Below are positions 45,496-54,105 of a stretch of DNA of 64,000 nt, one piece after another; position 1 is the first letter of the stretch; each line of letters opens with the position of its first letter. The notes beneath the pieces were generated by a model, which was not told where the DNA came from, did no database searches, and saw only the letters and a list, made by a program, of their open reading frames with translations. The translations under genes and the position numbers were made by a program. The stretch comes from Bacteroidota bacterium (GTDB taxonomy: Bacteria; Bacteroidota; Bacteroidia; Cytophagales; Cyclobacteriaceae). The stretch is taken from contig JAFDYU010000009.1 of assembly GCA_018267285.1 (NCBI GenBank), positions 22,967 through 86,966 of the forward strand, in the 5' to 3' direction.

Positions 45496-45999
45496 ATGCA
45501 ACATTCAAAAACCCTACTCGGGCCCAATACCGCAGACCTTATCGGTAATCTCCCCACAGTTGGTAGTCAAGCTCCTGCATTTGTTCTTTCGGCCAACGAT
45601 ATGTCGGATGTACATCTGAAAAATTTCACTGGGAAAAAAGTGATCTTAAATATTTTCCCAAGCGTAGACACGGGTGTGTGCGCAACTTCTACCCGCAAGT
45701 TCAATCAATACCTTGCTTCTCTTGAAAACACGGTTGTGCTGTGCATTTCAAAAGATTTGCCGTTTGCCCAAAAGCGTTTTTGTGGGGCAGAAGGGATCGA
45801 CAAGGCCATTACGCTTTCCGATTTTCGCAATCGTGGCTTTGGTAAAGATTATGGAGTAGAGCTAACGAGCAGCAGCTTTGCCGGATTATTTGCCCGCGCC
45901 ATTGTGGTGATAGACCCTTCCGGTAAAGTAAAATATACAGAACTCGTTCCACAGGTTGGCGAAGAACCCAACTACGAAGCTGCCTTGAATGCATTGTAG
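45496..45999 (+). CDS. tpx: thiol peroxidase
   Basis: A 167-residue atypical 2-Cys peroxiredoxin. SVDTGVCATSTRKFN has the peroxidatic cysteine at residue 62, and RFCGAEG carries the resolving cysteine at residue 96, the same spacing as E. coli Tpx. It reduces hydroperoxides with thioredoxin. The neighbour upstream handles persulfides, so the pair fits thiol homeostasis. A terminator follows 22 bases after the stop. Confidence 0.95.
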   Translation: MQHSKTLLGPNTADLIGNLPTVGSQAPAFVLSANDMSDVHLKNFTGKKVILNIFPSVDTGVCATSTRKFNQYLASLENTVVLCISKDLPFAQKRFCGAEGIDKAITLSDFRNRGFGKDYGVELTSSSFAGLFARAIVVIDPSGKVKYTELVPQVGEEPNYEAALNAL

Positions 46000-46021
46000 T
46001 TTTAAAAAAAATATTTTCAAG

Positions 46022-46050
46022 CCCTCATCCATCTGGTGAGGGTTTTTTTT
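46022..46050 (+). terminator. intrinsic terminator after tpx
   Basis: CCCTCA (46022-46027) pairs with TGAGGG (46037-46042), extended by CC/GG across one bulged T, and is followed by a run of eight T. Confidence 0.85.
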
Positions 46051-46066
46051 TGCAACGGTAAAGAAA

Positions 46067-47344
46067 ATGAGTTATATTTTACTCATGAAAATTTTTGTCA
46101 TTTCTGTTTGTCTGATGATTTCAGGTTGGATAAATGCACAAACCGATTACCTCCTCACTGCAGATCGCGTCTTCGATGGAGAATCCATGCACACGGGGTG
46201 GGCCGTGGTGGTTCAGGGAAACAAAATTACTTCAGCAGGGCCATTGGAAAAAATGCCTATCCCGACAGATGCACAGAAAATTTCATTTCCAAATTCAACA
46301 CTCCTTCCCGGACTTATTGAAGGGCACTCCCATCTCCTTCTTCACCCGTACAACGAGACATCGTGGAACGATCAGGTTTTAAAAGAAAGCGATGCTTACC
46401 GCGTGGCACGTGCAACCATTCATGCAAAAAACACCTTGTCTGCCGGTTTTACCACCGTTCGCGATCTGGGCACAGAAGGAGCGGGCTATGCCGATGTGGG
46501 TCTTAAAAAATCTATTGAAGATGGAATCATAGTTGGCCCTCGGATGCTGGTTTCCGGCCGGGCAATTGTTGCCACCGGTTCGTACGGTCCGAAAGGTTTT
46601 GACACCGATATGAACATCATGATAGGAGCGGAAGAAGCAGACGGAGATAATTTGATCCGTGTGGTGCGCGACCAGATTGGCAAGGGAGCCGATATTGTAA
46701 AAGTTTATGCCGACTACCGATGGGGGAGAAGCAATGAGTCGAAGCCGACATTTACCGTTGAAGAATTAAAACTGGTTGTTGAAACGGCCAACAGCAGTGG
46801 GCGGCCTGTAGTAGCGCACGCATCAACTCCCGAAGGAATGCGCAGGGCAATTGTTGCCGGCATCGAGACCATTGAGCATGGAGATGAAGGTACCATGGAA
46901 ATATTTCAGTTGATGAAAGAAAAAAACATTTCACTTTGCCCTACTCTTGCTGCGGACGATGCTGTGGCACAATACCGCGGGTGGAAAAAGGGAATTGACC
47001 CCGAACCTTTGCAAATCAAAAAGAAAAAAGAAAGTTTTAAAATGGCTTTGCAAGCGGGGGTAACCATTCTTGCCGGTGGAGATGTGGGTGTGTTTGCCCA
47101 TGGGGAAAACGTGCGCGAGCTTGAAATGATGAGCGAGTATGGAATGCAACCCATGGATGTATTGCAATCGGCAACGAGCACAAACGCCAAAGCTTTTCAT
47201 CTCGACAACCAAATCGGTTCAATCCGCGAAGGCTTGAAAGCCGACCTTATCATTGTTTCCGGTGACCCTTCAAAAGATATTTCTAATCTTCGAAAGATTA
47301 GATTAGTAATGAAGGACGGTATCATTTACAAAAATGAAAAGTGA
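46067..47344 (+). CDS. exported amidohydrolase (imidazolonepropionase-like)
   Basis: A 425-residue protein with a signal peptide (MKIFVISVCLMISGWINAQ). The ATG at 46085 would start exactly at that peptide and is an equally good choice. The amidohydrolase fold shows EGHSHLLL (metal-binding HxH), DIVKVYAD (Lys), VVAHASTPEG and IETIEHGDEG (His) and ILAGGDVGVFAHGEN (Asp). These are the metal ligands of the subfamily of Xaa-Pro dipeptidase/imidazolonepropionase-like enzymes. It should act in the periplasm on an amide or cyclic substrate. It is followed 15 bases later by an isomerase-like gene. Confidence 0.88.
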   Translation: MSYILLMKIFVISVCLMISGWINAQTDYLLTADRVFDGESMHTGWAVVVQGNKITSAGPLEKMPIPTDAQKISFPNSTLLPGLIEGHSHLLLHPYNETSWNDQVLKESDAYRVARATIHAKNTLSAGFTTVRDLGTEGAGYADVGLKKSIEDGIIVGPRMLVSGRAIVATGSYGPKGFDTDMNIMIGAEEADGDNLIRVVRDQIGKGADIVKVYADYRWGRSNESKPTFTVEELKLVVETANSSGRPVVAHASTPEGMRRAIVAGIETIEHGDEGTMEIFQLMKEKNISLCPTLAADDAVAQYRGWKKGIDPEPLQIKKKKESFKMALQAGVTILAGGDVGVFAHGENVRELEMMSEYGMQPMDVLQSATSTNAKAFHLDNQIGSIREGLKADLIIVSGDPSKDISNLRKIRLVMKDGIIYKNEK

Positions 47345-47359
47345 TTTGTACTTTCAGGC

Positions 47360-48220
47360 ATGAATCGAAAAGAAGCCTTAAAAAAAATTGCGATTACGGC
47401 TGCCGGTACGTCTCTGCTTCCCGGCCTGGTTGGTGCTACGCCAATGCCCTCGACACTTAAAGGGAATATCAATCACAGTGCCTGCCAGTGGTGCTACGAT
47501 GATATTCCTTTGGAAAAACTCTGTGAGGCCGCAAAAGAAATTGGAATTAAATCCATCGACCTGCTTAATTCAACTCAATGGCCTACGGCAGCCCAATACG
47601 GGCTCACCTGCGCCATGGCATACGCGGGCGACCTCGGATTAAGGAAGGGCTTCAACGATGCGTCTCTTCACGAAACACTGTTAAAAAAATATACTGAGGG
47701 CTTGCCTAAAGCTGCCGATGCGGGATTGAAAAATGTTATTTGTTTCAGCGGGAACTCCAATGGGCTTTCCTCAAAACAAGGTTTGGAAAATTGTGCGCGA
47801 GGCTTAGAGCCGGTTCTGAAAATTGCTGCTAAATACCAAATCACGCTGAGCATGGAATTGCTCAACAGCAAAGTCGATCATATCGACTATCAATGCGATC
47901 ACACCGCCTGGGGTGTGATCCTTTGCGAAAAATTGGGCGTAGATAATTTCAAGTTATTGTACGACATCTACCACATGCAGATTATGGAAGGGGATGTGAT
48001 TTCCACCATCACAAAAAACATAAAGTACATTTCTCATTTCCATACGGGCGGAGTACCCGGCCGCAACGAGATTGATGAAACTCAGGAATTATTTTATCCG
48101 GCTGTTATGCGTGCCATTGTGAAAACCGGTTTCCATGGTTATGTAGCACAGGAATTTATTCCAAGCCGAACCGATAAGCTCGCCTCGTTAAAACAAGCTA
48201 TTAACATTTGCGATGTGTGA
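47360..48220 (+). CDS. exported TIM-barrel protein, hydroxypyruvate isomerase-like
   Basis: A 286-residue protein with an N-terminal MNRKEALKKIAITAAGTSLL leader that looks like a signal for export (a twin-arginine-like NRK, but without a full RR). The AP_endonuc_2 fold follows: SACQWCYDDIPLEKLCEAAK, SMELLNSKVDHIDYQCDHT (metal-binding Glu), LLYDIYHMQIMEGDV (Asp/His) and HFHTGGVPGRNEIDETQEL. These match hydroxypyruvate isomerase relatives. The true substrate is unknown. It is probably co-transcribed with the amidohydrolase. Confidence 0.85.
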   Translation: MNRKEALKKIAITAAGTSLLPGLVGATPMPSTLKGNINHSACQWCYDDIPLEKLCEAAKEIGIKSIDLLNSTQWPTAAQYGLTCAMAYAGDLGLRKGFNDASLHETLLKKYTEGLPKAADAGLKNVICFSGNSNGLSSKQGLENCARGLEPVLKIAAKYQITLSMELLNSKVDHIDYQCDHTAWGVILCEKLGVDNFKLLYDIYHMQIMEGDVISTITKNIKYISHFHTGGVPGRNEIDETQELFYPAVMRAIVKTGFHGYVAQEFIPSRTDKLASLKQAINICDV

Positions 48221-48230
48221 CCCGTAAACG

Positions 48231-50771
48231 TTAATTAAGTCTTCCTCGGGCAATGAACTTTCTCAATGTGTTCTCTACAGGAAGAACCAATAACGCAATT
48301 CCAACCTGAACGAAAAAATCAATTACTGGCGATGTTTTTAAAGTTACAAAAGCATTAACGGTTACCGACAGGAATTGAATAATCAAAATGATGGTAAGCA
48401 TGGAGAGCAACTGACTCAACAACTTGTATTTTGAATTGCCTGCGCTTAGTCGAATAGATAAAAACACGAGTATTCCTAAAACGACAACCTCCAAGAGATA
48501 AAACCATGATCGTTTCCAGTAGGGAGGCTCAACCTCCAAGGTAACTTCTTCCACAGCCGAAGTTTTCCCCATAAGGTCTCTCGTCTGCACGGCCAGTCTG
48601 TATTTCCCGGGCGGCAGATAAGAAAAATTGACAATGTTGTTGGAGGTTGACCACGGTGTCCAATCGCTGCTCTGGCCTTTAACCTGATACCGATACTCTA
48701 CCGCTTTCATTCCCAGATAATCGGGCTGTACAAACTCGAACGAAACCGTGCTTTCCAGTTGGCTCACCATTATCGAGCGCGATGGTTTTAGTCTGTTTTG
48801 CTGGCCGCGTACTTCGCGCAAGAAAAGCGGGTAGCCGTTTGGATTTTGATCTGCTTGTTTCCCTGAAAATTTGTAGAGCTCATTATTCGCGGTAATCACC
48901 CACAGACTTTCATCTTCAGCCAAAGAGATGAACCGTATGTTCGAAAAGAGCCCAAGCCATTGTAGCTTAAGTGCAGCTTGCATACGCGGATCAACCGTGC
49001 GCCACCGGTGGCCATCGTGAAACCAGAAATACCCTGCCGAAGCAAAATATTTTTTAGGGCCTGGCAACGAATCGTATTTTTCAAAATGATTTTTACTAAT
49101 GTCGTATCTAAAAAAACTTCCGGCTGTAGCTACGTAAACTTCAGTACCGTAAGCCAAACCTACGCTTTCATCAAAGGATGGATTTGAAAAAGGTATTCGT
49201 TCGACCGCGGTGATCCCTCCATCCACGGTTTCAATTTTCGTAGCGTTGGTTCTGCCGCATAGCCATATATTCTGTAGCTTATCTTCAAAAATGTAACTCA
49301 CATAATCGCGAATGGTATCCAACAAATGCGTTTCCTGCCAGCTGTTCGCTGTATATGTATATGTTTTTATCTCGTCTTTAAATGTGCTGACCAGAATTTG
49401 ACCCAACGACTTCGACTTAAAAGCCGCATGTACCGGAGAAAATGTAACAGCATCGGTTTTTGTGTTTGTTACAGCAGCCAATCCAAAATCGCCAACTGCC
49501 AAAAGTTGATCGTCTGCTAAAATCAACTGAGAAACCTTTCCGGAGATGCCCTCAACTTTTTTGTAGGCATACACGGTAGACTTAATAATTTGCTTTGCGG
49601 GTTGATCTTGTTTTTTCGAATTGACTCGGTTTCTTGAAGATGAAATCAATCCTTTTTTTGTACTTGACTCCTTCGTTTCTTTTTCTCCGGTCTTTACTTC
49701 CTGATCAATTTCTTGCTGCACAAGACAATATAAGCCGAGGGTTGTACCTACATATGTTTTTCCTTGATATGTTTTGGCGCAAAGTAAATTTCCTTCTAAC
49801 CCAGAATAATGGCTGTACGATTTAAACGGAATGAATGGGGTTACACGGGAAAATCCATAGTCATGCGCTACCCACAGGCCTTGGTTACGATCTGCAAACA
49901 TGGAGTACACTTCGTTATCGGGTAGGCCGGTATAGTAATTGGTAATCTCTTTTGTTTCGCCTGTTTGTGGATTAATGAAAATTACTCCACCATGCAAGGT
50001 ACCTACTGCCACAAGCGCATCATTTAGCCAGGCTGCGTTTACGGGTATGTTCCTTATCAGGAAATCTTTATCAGAAACATTTATTTCTTTTAATCCTGAG
50101 CTACTTGCTAAAAAAAATCTTGTGCCCTCCACACAGAGTAAAGTGATGGGGGTTGAAGAATCGGAGGATGACGCAAAGTCTATGGACAGTTTATCCGTCC
50201 ATGGAAAGTTAGGCTCTACTAATTTATTGTCTTCAATTTTGTAATAACCATTTACCGTCTTAACAAAAATCTTACCCGCAATCTCCATCAACCCCTCAAA
50301 CCCTTCGTTGGGTTTGGCTTTCATTGTTGCCTCTACATTCCCTGAAAGAGAAAGAATAAAAACCGATTTAGTGTTAGCAAAATAAATCTTGTTGTTGTGC
50401 GAGAGGCACGCGAAAATTTGAGTTGCGTCCGGTAGGTTTTGAGATAACGAATGATACTCCTTCACATTGTCGTTGCCAATGACCAGTTTGCCAAAGCCAT
50501 CGTACCCTCCCACAAAAACATCTTGCCCGGCTGCAGCTATTGTAAGTGTTGGTCCCGGGGTTGTGATTAGCCCCCAATTGCGCCCGTCAAACTCAAGTAC
50601 ACCACGCTTGTTTGCAAAATAGATAACTCCTGTCTCTCCCTGTGCCATGGCAAAGGTGTGGTAATCAAAGCGCTCATCTTGCGGGGTGTAGTGTGAAATA
50701 AAGTAATTGCCCGACTGAGCCTGGCAAAAGTTCGCAACCAAAACAAAGACAAAGAGTAGTTTTACTTTCAT
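48231..50771 (-). CDS. propeller/Y_Y_Y-domain membrane protein without output domain
   Basis: An 846-residue protein: signal peptide (LLFVFVLVANFCQAQ), then two-component-regulator-type propeller repeats (GVIYFANKRGVLEFDGRNW, GLWVAHDYGFSRV, NIWLCGRTNATKI) to about residue 640. A Y_Y_Y domain (~650-745, ending LEVEPPYWKR) and a C-terminal membrane part with three or more hydrophobic helices (~748-840) follow. A lysine-rich hydrophilic insert of ~45 residues (EIDQEVKTGEKETKE and on) interrupts the propeller near residue 370. In hybrid sensors this layout leads into a histidine kinase and an AraC domain; neither is present here. The function is unknown. Confidence 0.82.
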   Translation of the reverse strand: MKVKLLFVFVLVANFCQAQSGNYFISHYTPQDERFDYHTFAMAQGETGVIYFANKRGVLEFDGRNWGLITTPGPTLTIAAAGQDVFVGGYDGFGKLVIGNDNVKEYHSLSQNLPDATQIFACLSHNNKIYFANTKSVFILSLSGNVEATMKAKPNEGFEGLMEIAGKIFVKTVNGYYKIEDNKLVEPNFPWTDKLSIDFASSSDSSTPITLLCVEGTRFFLASSSGLKEINVSDKDFLIRNIPVNAAWLNDALVAVGTLHGGVIFINPQTGETKEITNYYTGLPDNEVYSMFADRNQGLWVAHDYGFSRVTPFIPFKSYSHYSGLEGNLLCAKTYQGKTYVGTTLGLYCLVQQEIDQEVKTGEKETKESSTKKGLISSSRNRVNSKKQDQPAKQIIKSTVYAYKKVEGISGKVSQLILADDQLLAVGDFGLAAVTNTKTDAVTFSPVHAAFKSKSLGQILVSTFKDEIKTYTYTANSWQETHLLDTIRDYVSYIFEDKLQNIWLCGRTNATKIETVDGGITAVERIPFSNPSFDESVGLAYGTEVYVATAGSFFRYDISKNHFEKYDSLPGPKKYFASAGYFWFHDGHRWRTVDPRMQAALKLQWLGLFSNIRFISLAEDESLWVITANNELYKFSGKQADQNPNGYPLFLREVRGQQNRLKPSRSIMVSQLESTVSFEFVQPDYLGMKAVEYRYQVKGQSSDWTPWSTSNNIVNFSYLPPGKYRLAVQTRDLMGKTSAVEEVTLEVEPPYWKRSWFYLLEVVVLGILVFLSIRLSAGNSKYKLLSQLLSMLTIILIIQFLSVTVNAFVTLKTSPVIDFFVQVGIALLVLPVENTLRKFIARGRLN

Positions 50772-50848
50772 TTATTAAACACTTGTTTTTAAGCCGATAA
50801 ATTTACGGTTTCATTTCAAAAGTATTACCTGTGCCTTTGAGCATGAAA

Positions 50849-50880
50849 AAGGGCAAGCCTGAAAAATCAGGCTTGCCCTT
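50849..50880 (-). terminator. strong intrinsic terminator of the caspase operon
   Basis: A perfect 14-bp stem (50849-50862 with 50867-50880) and a 4-base AAAA loop, flanked by A and T runs on both sides, so active in either direction. It lies 18 bases after the caspase gene stop on the minus strand. Confidence 0.92.
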
Positions 50881-50898
50881 TTTAGATTTCGGCTTAAG

Positions 50899-52098
50899 CT
50901 ATTTGATCACGAAGACAAAGTCGCTGCCCGGTGCGTTGTCGCCAAACTCCCCGGCACGCGGCTGCGGCTTCAGTGCCTCCACATAGGTGTTGATCTCGCC
51001 CAGCGACAGCAGCATGTCCTTGCCCCCGCGGCTGCGCAGCGCCTCCAGGAACTTCCGCGCAAACGGTGAGTTCATCCCCGGCCGCCCATCGGGCACATAC
51101 TCCTTGCCACCGGAGGTCAGGTATCTCCTCGTCTTGTACGTAAGCTTGCGCGTCACCATCTCGGCCTGTGAGGCTTCCTTGTACGCTTCGTCATCCAATC
51201 CACGGTGGGCTATGGCCTGGTCGAACGTGCCCCCGAAGCACACGTCCATCGCCAAAAAGATATGCTCGCACGGTATGTTGTTAACTATGGAGCGCAGACG
51301 GTTGTGCGACAGGTACGTGGTCTTTGCCACATCGTTCGCCTGTGACTCTTTGGTCACCACGAAGCCCTCCCCGAAGGTCTGGTCGAACTGCCCGTGACCC
51401 GCAAAGAATATGAACAGCTGGTCCAGCGGTTTGTATTTCTTCTCCGCATACTCGCGCAGTTTCTTCAGGATGTCCGACTGCGTGCCGCCCTCCAGCACCT
51501 CCACTTTGTACCCGTAGTTCTTCTTCAGCTCTTCGGCTATCATCCGCCCGTCATTGACCGGGTTCACCAGGTCCGGCCAGTGCTCATAGTCGTTGGTGGT
51601 GAACAGTACCGCATAGTCTGTCCGGTCCAGCTTGCTCGCATCGGTGAGCCCTGTCGTGCCCACGCGTACCGACCGGTAGCTCACTGTCTTCACCCCGTCC
51701 TCGTTCTCGGCTATGATCTCCAGCACGTTCTCCCCGTCCATCAGGGTCAGGTTCTTCTCGATCACCGCCTTGTGCCTCTCCGATTCCGTGGCCGGCTCGA
51801 TGTTCAGCATCCCCCGCGAGGCTGACTCCGGTGTCTCTTTTATGATGATCTGGATGTTCTTCAGCGGCTTGGCCGATTCCACTTCGATCTTGATCTTGTA
51901 CTTTGCCTCGCCCACGTAATTGCTCTCGGCCGTTGGCGTGATCCAGTTGATCACCGGGATCACCGAGTTGGCCAACTTCTTGGGGTCGCTGAAGTCCACT
52001 TCAAATTCGTTCGTGCGGGTGCTCACGTTCTGCGACTTCGCACTCGAAATCACTAACAGCACCAACACCCATAGCGTTAAGTTGAGTCGTGTTTTCAT
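50899..52098 (-). CDS. exported caspase-fold peptidase (C14 family)
   Basis: From the ATG at 52098 (MKTRLNLTLWVLVLLVISSA) the product has 399 residues with a signal peptide ending near AKSQ; the open frame runs 40 codons further upstream into the preceding gene. Residues ~40-150 form an Ig-like domain, and the caspase domain spans ~155-395. The catalytic His235 is in FFAGHGQFD and Cys287 in MDVCFGG. There is no T9SS tail. The predicted place is the periplasm, unusual for bacterial caspase homologues. The gene is very GC-rich (43 of 60 bases in 51001-51060). It follows the giant gene by 11 bases and is last in the operon. Confidence 0.88.
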   Translation of the reverse strand: MKTRLNLTLWVLVLLVISSAKSQNVSTRTNEFEVDFSDPKKLANSVIPVINWITPTAESNYVGEAKYKIKIEVESAKPLKNIQIIIKETPESASRGMLNIEPATESERHKAVIEKNLTLMDGENVLEIIAENEDGVKTVSYRSVRVGTTGLTDASKLDRTDYAVLFTTNDYEHWPDLVNPVNDGRMIAEELKKNYGYKVEVLEGGTQSDILKKLREYAEKKYKPLDQLFIFFAGHGQFDQTFGEGFVVTKESQANDVAKTTYLSHNRLRSIVNNIPCEHIFLAMDVCFGGTFDQAIAHRGLDDEAYKEASQAEMVTRKLTYKTRRYLTSGGKEYVPDGRPGMNSPFARKFLEALRSRGGKDMLLSLGEINTYVEALKPQPRAGEFGDNAPGSDFVFVIK

Positions 52099-54105
52099 AT
52101 TGGTTGGGTTTATTTCTTCAAAATTATTTTCCCGGCATGTGCCTCGGACCCATTCTGGCCGCCCACTACCAGCCGGTAGATGTACACCCCATCGGCTGCA
52201 CGGTCTGAGGCATCCCACTCGGTGCTGTAAAAGCCAGCCGTGTACCGGCCGTTCACCAGTGTGGCCGCCTTGTTCCCCAGGATGTCGTACACGTCCACGG
52301 TCACTTGGTAGCCCCCGCTGTTTTCGGGCAGTGTAAAGCCGATCACGCTCTTGCCCGATGTGGGGTTCGGGTACGCTTTCCCAAGGGTGACACGGCTGGG
52401 TTTGATCTTCGCCTCAAGCCCCGTTCCGTAATAAACTTTAAACCGGGTCGAAACTCCCTTGTCGAACGCGTACCGGTCGCTGGCCCGCATGTCCACCAGC
52501 TCCTGCAGCGCCTCATCGAACAGGTAGAGCTCTTTGCCCCCCTCGCCAAACGCGGTGTTGTCCCAGCTCAAACTGGCCTGCCCGTCTAGGTTCGAATCAA
52601 CGGTAAACTCCCACGTGTGTTCGTCCGCGGTCGGGACGATGTCGCGGTCCAGGTTTTTGGCAAAATGCTCGGGGTGCGGAAAGTTCATCTCCACGTAGTC
52701 AATGAACCGCGGGGCGGTGACATCGTCAAAATCGTCCACGCTTTCCGAGGCCTGTGGGTTCATGCCCACGCCTCCCAGGGTGGACGTGAGGTTGCCCACG
52801 GTAAGCGAGATTGGGGCAACCCAGTTATCGGCATCTATGTCGGATGGGAGTGCCCCCTCCATTCGGCCGCCTGCCCCCGCTGCCGTAATCGGGAATTTGA
52901 CGGTCACTTTGTTGCTCCCCGAGTTAAAAACAAAACCGCCTTCATAGGCTTTCAATTGTGTCGTCACCGCGTATGTCCCGTTGAAGTTTTTTATGCTCGC
53001 CACGCCCGTTGGGTTGCCGCTCGCGGCAAGCACTTCCGCCCACGTCACCGTGAAGGGGTATGGGTTTCCGATCAGGTTCCAGCCAGGCTGAAGGTCTTTG
53101 CTGAACTGGTTCTGTTTGTTGTAGTTGGGCGAGGTGGCCCCCTCTATCGCTATGGTCGGGGGGTTCAGTGCATTGATGAAATAACCTACGCCCGTGGACA
53201 GGGTCGTGAAGTCGGCCGGATACTCCGCCCAACTGCTCTGATCCTTGTAGGTGAGCAGCCTCCACTTGCTCTTGTCCGGTGCCCCGAGCTCGTCAAAGAT
53301 CGTGGACACTTTGTTGTCGCTCAGTGTGTACGGAACGGCACCGATCCGCCAGTCCGCCACCTGCCCCGTGCCCGGCAGGGCTGGGAACACCGGGTTGGTG
53401 GCCGTTGAAGATGTTGCGTAATTTATGTACGAATAGTAGTAGTTGGAGGCGTCCGATGGACTCCGCCCTCTGTTGTTGCTGGGGTCTGAGGCCTTAAAGT
53501 AAAATTCTATGCCTATCGGCCCGTAGGCCGACTCCTGGATGGTTGCTTCGTATTTACTATTTGAGGCATTTAGAACAAGGGCCACTGAATCATACCCGTT
53601 CTTTGTCGTGATCTTCCGGTAGTACATCTTGGCGGGTGCCACGCCCACGCTGTCGGTTATGCCAACTGAAACGACTTTCGACCCGGACCCTTTCACTAGG
53701 TTGTCGGCTGTGTACGAGAACACCGGGGCTTTCTTGTCCGGGTAGTTCACCGTCTGGAACGTCCAGTCCGTGGTCCCCGTAACCAGGGATACCACTGCGC
53801 TGTCAGCTGTCATCAGCGCGTTGGCGTCATACTGAACATAATAGCTTATGTTGTGCTTGAGGGCGGACGGCAGTGTGTAGGTCAGGGTGTCCCCCGACTG
53901 GACTCCTGCCGATGCGTCCACTTGCGCTGTGGGCGCGGAGGGGGACGCGCTGTTGTACAGCTTCAACTGCTTGCCCGCAACGCCCACCATCGGCTCGCTG
54001 AAAATCACCTTCAGCTTGGTGTCCACCGCTATGCCTGTGCTGCCCTTGGCCGGAACTTCTGCGGCAACTGTGGGGGTCTGCTTCGTGGTGAAACGCCACG
54101 TGGAA
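50899..54105 (-). other. GC-rich block spanning the caspase gene and the 3' third of the giant gene
   Basis: Sampled rows here have 57-72% G+C (43/60 at 51001, 37/60 at 52201, 34/60 at 53041), against 38-47% in rows of the upstream part of the same giant frame (23/60 at 55561, 28/60 at 55201). The step falls near 54095-54110, at the end of the first Big_5-like domain (around the NNSTWRF codons). The gene at 58134-58865 is GC-rich again (39/60 at 58201). Confidence 0.85.

Noticed and set aside
51394-51825. 143-residue plus-strand open frame opposite the caspase gene
   Set aside because: Same GC-driven antisense effect; low-complexity composition with no recognisable fold.
52099-52218. N-terminal extension of the caspase frame
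   Set aside because: The extra 40 codons run into the end of the giant gene, and the signal peptide begins at the ATG at 52098.
52617-53408. 263-residue plus-strand open frame
   Set aside because: It is antisense to the GC-rich end of the giant gene. High GC lowers stop-codon frequency on the other strand, and the sequence is Arg/His/Gly-rich without any domain.
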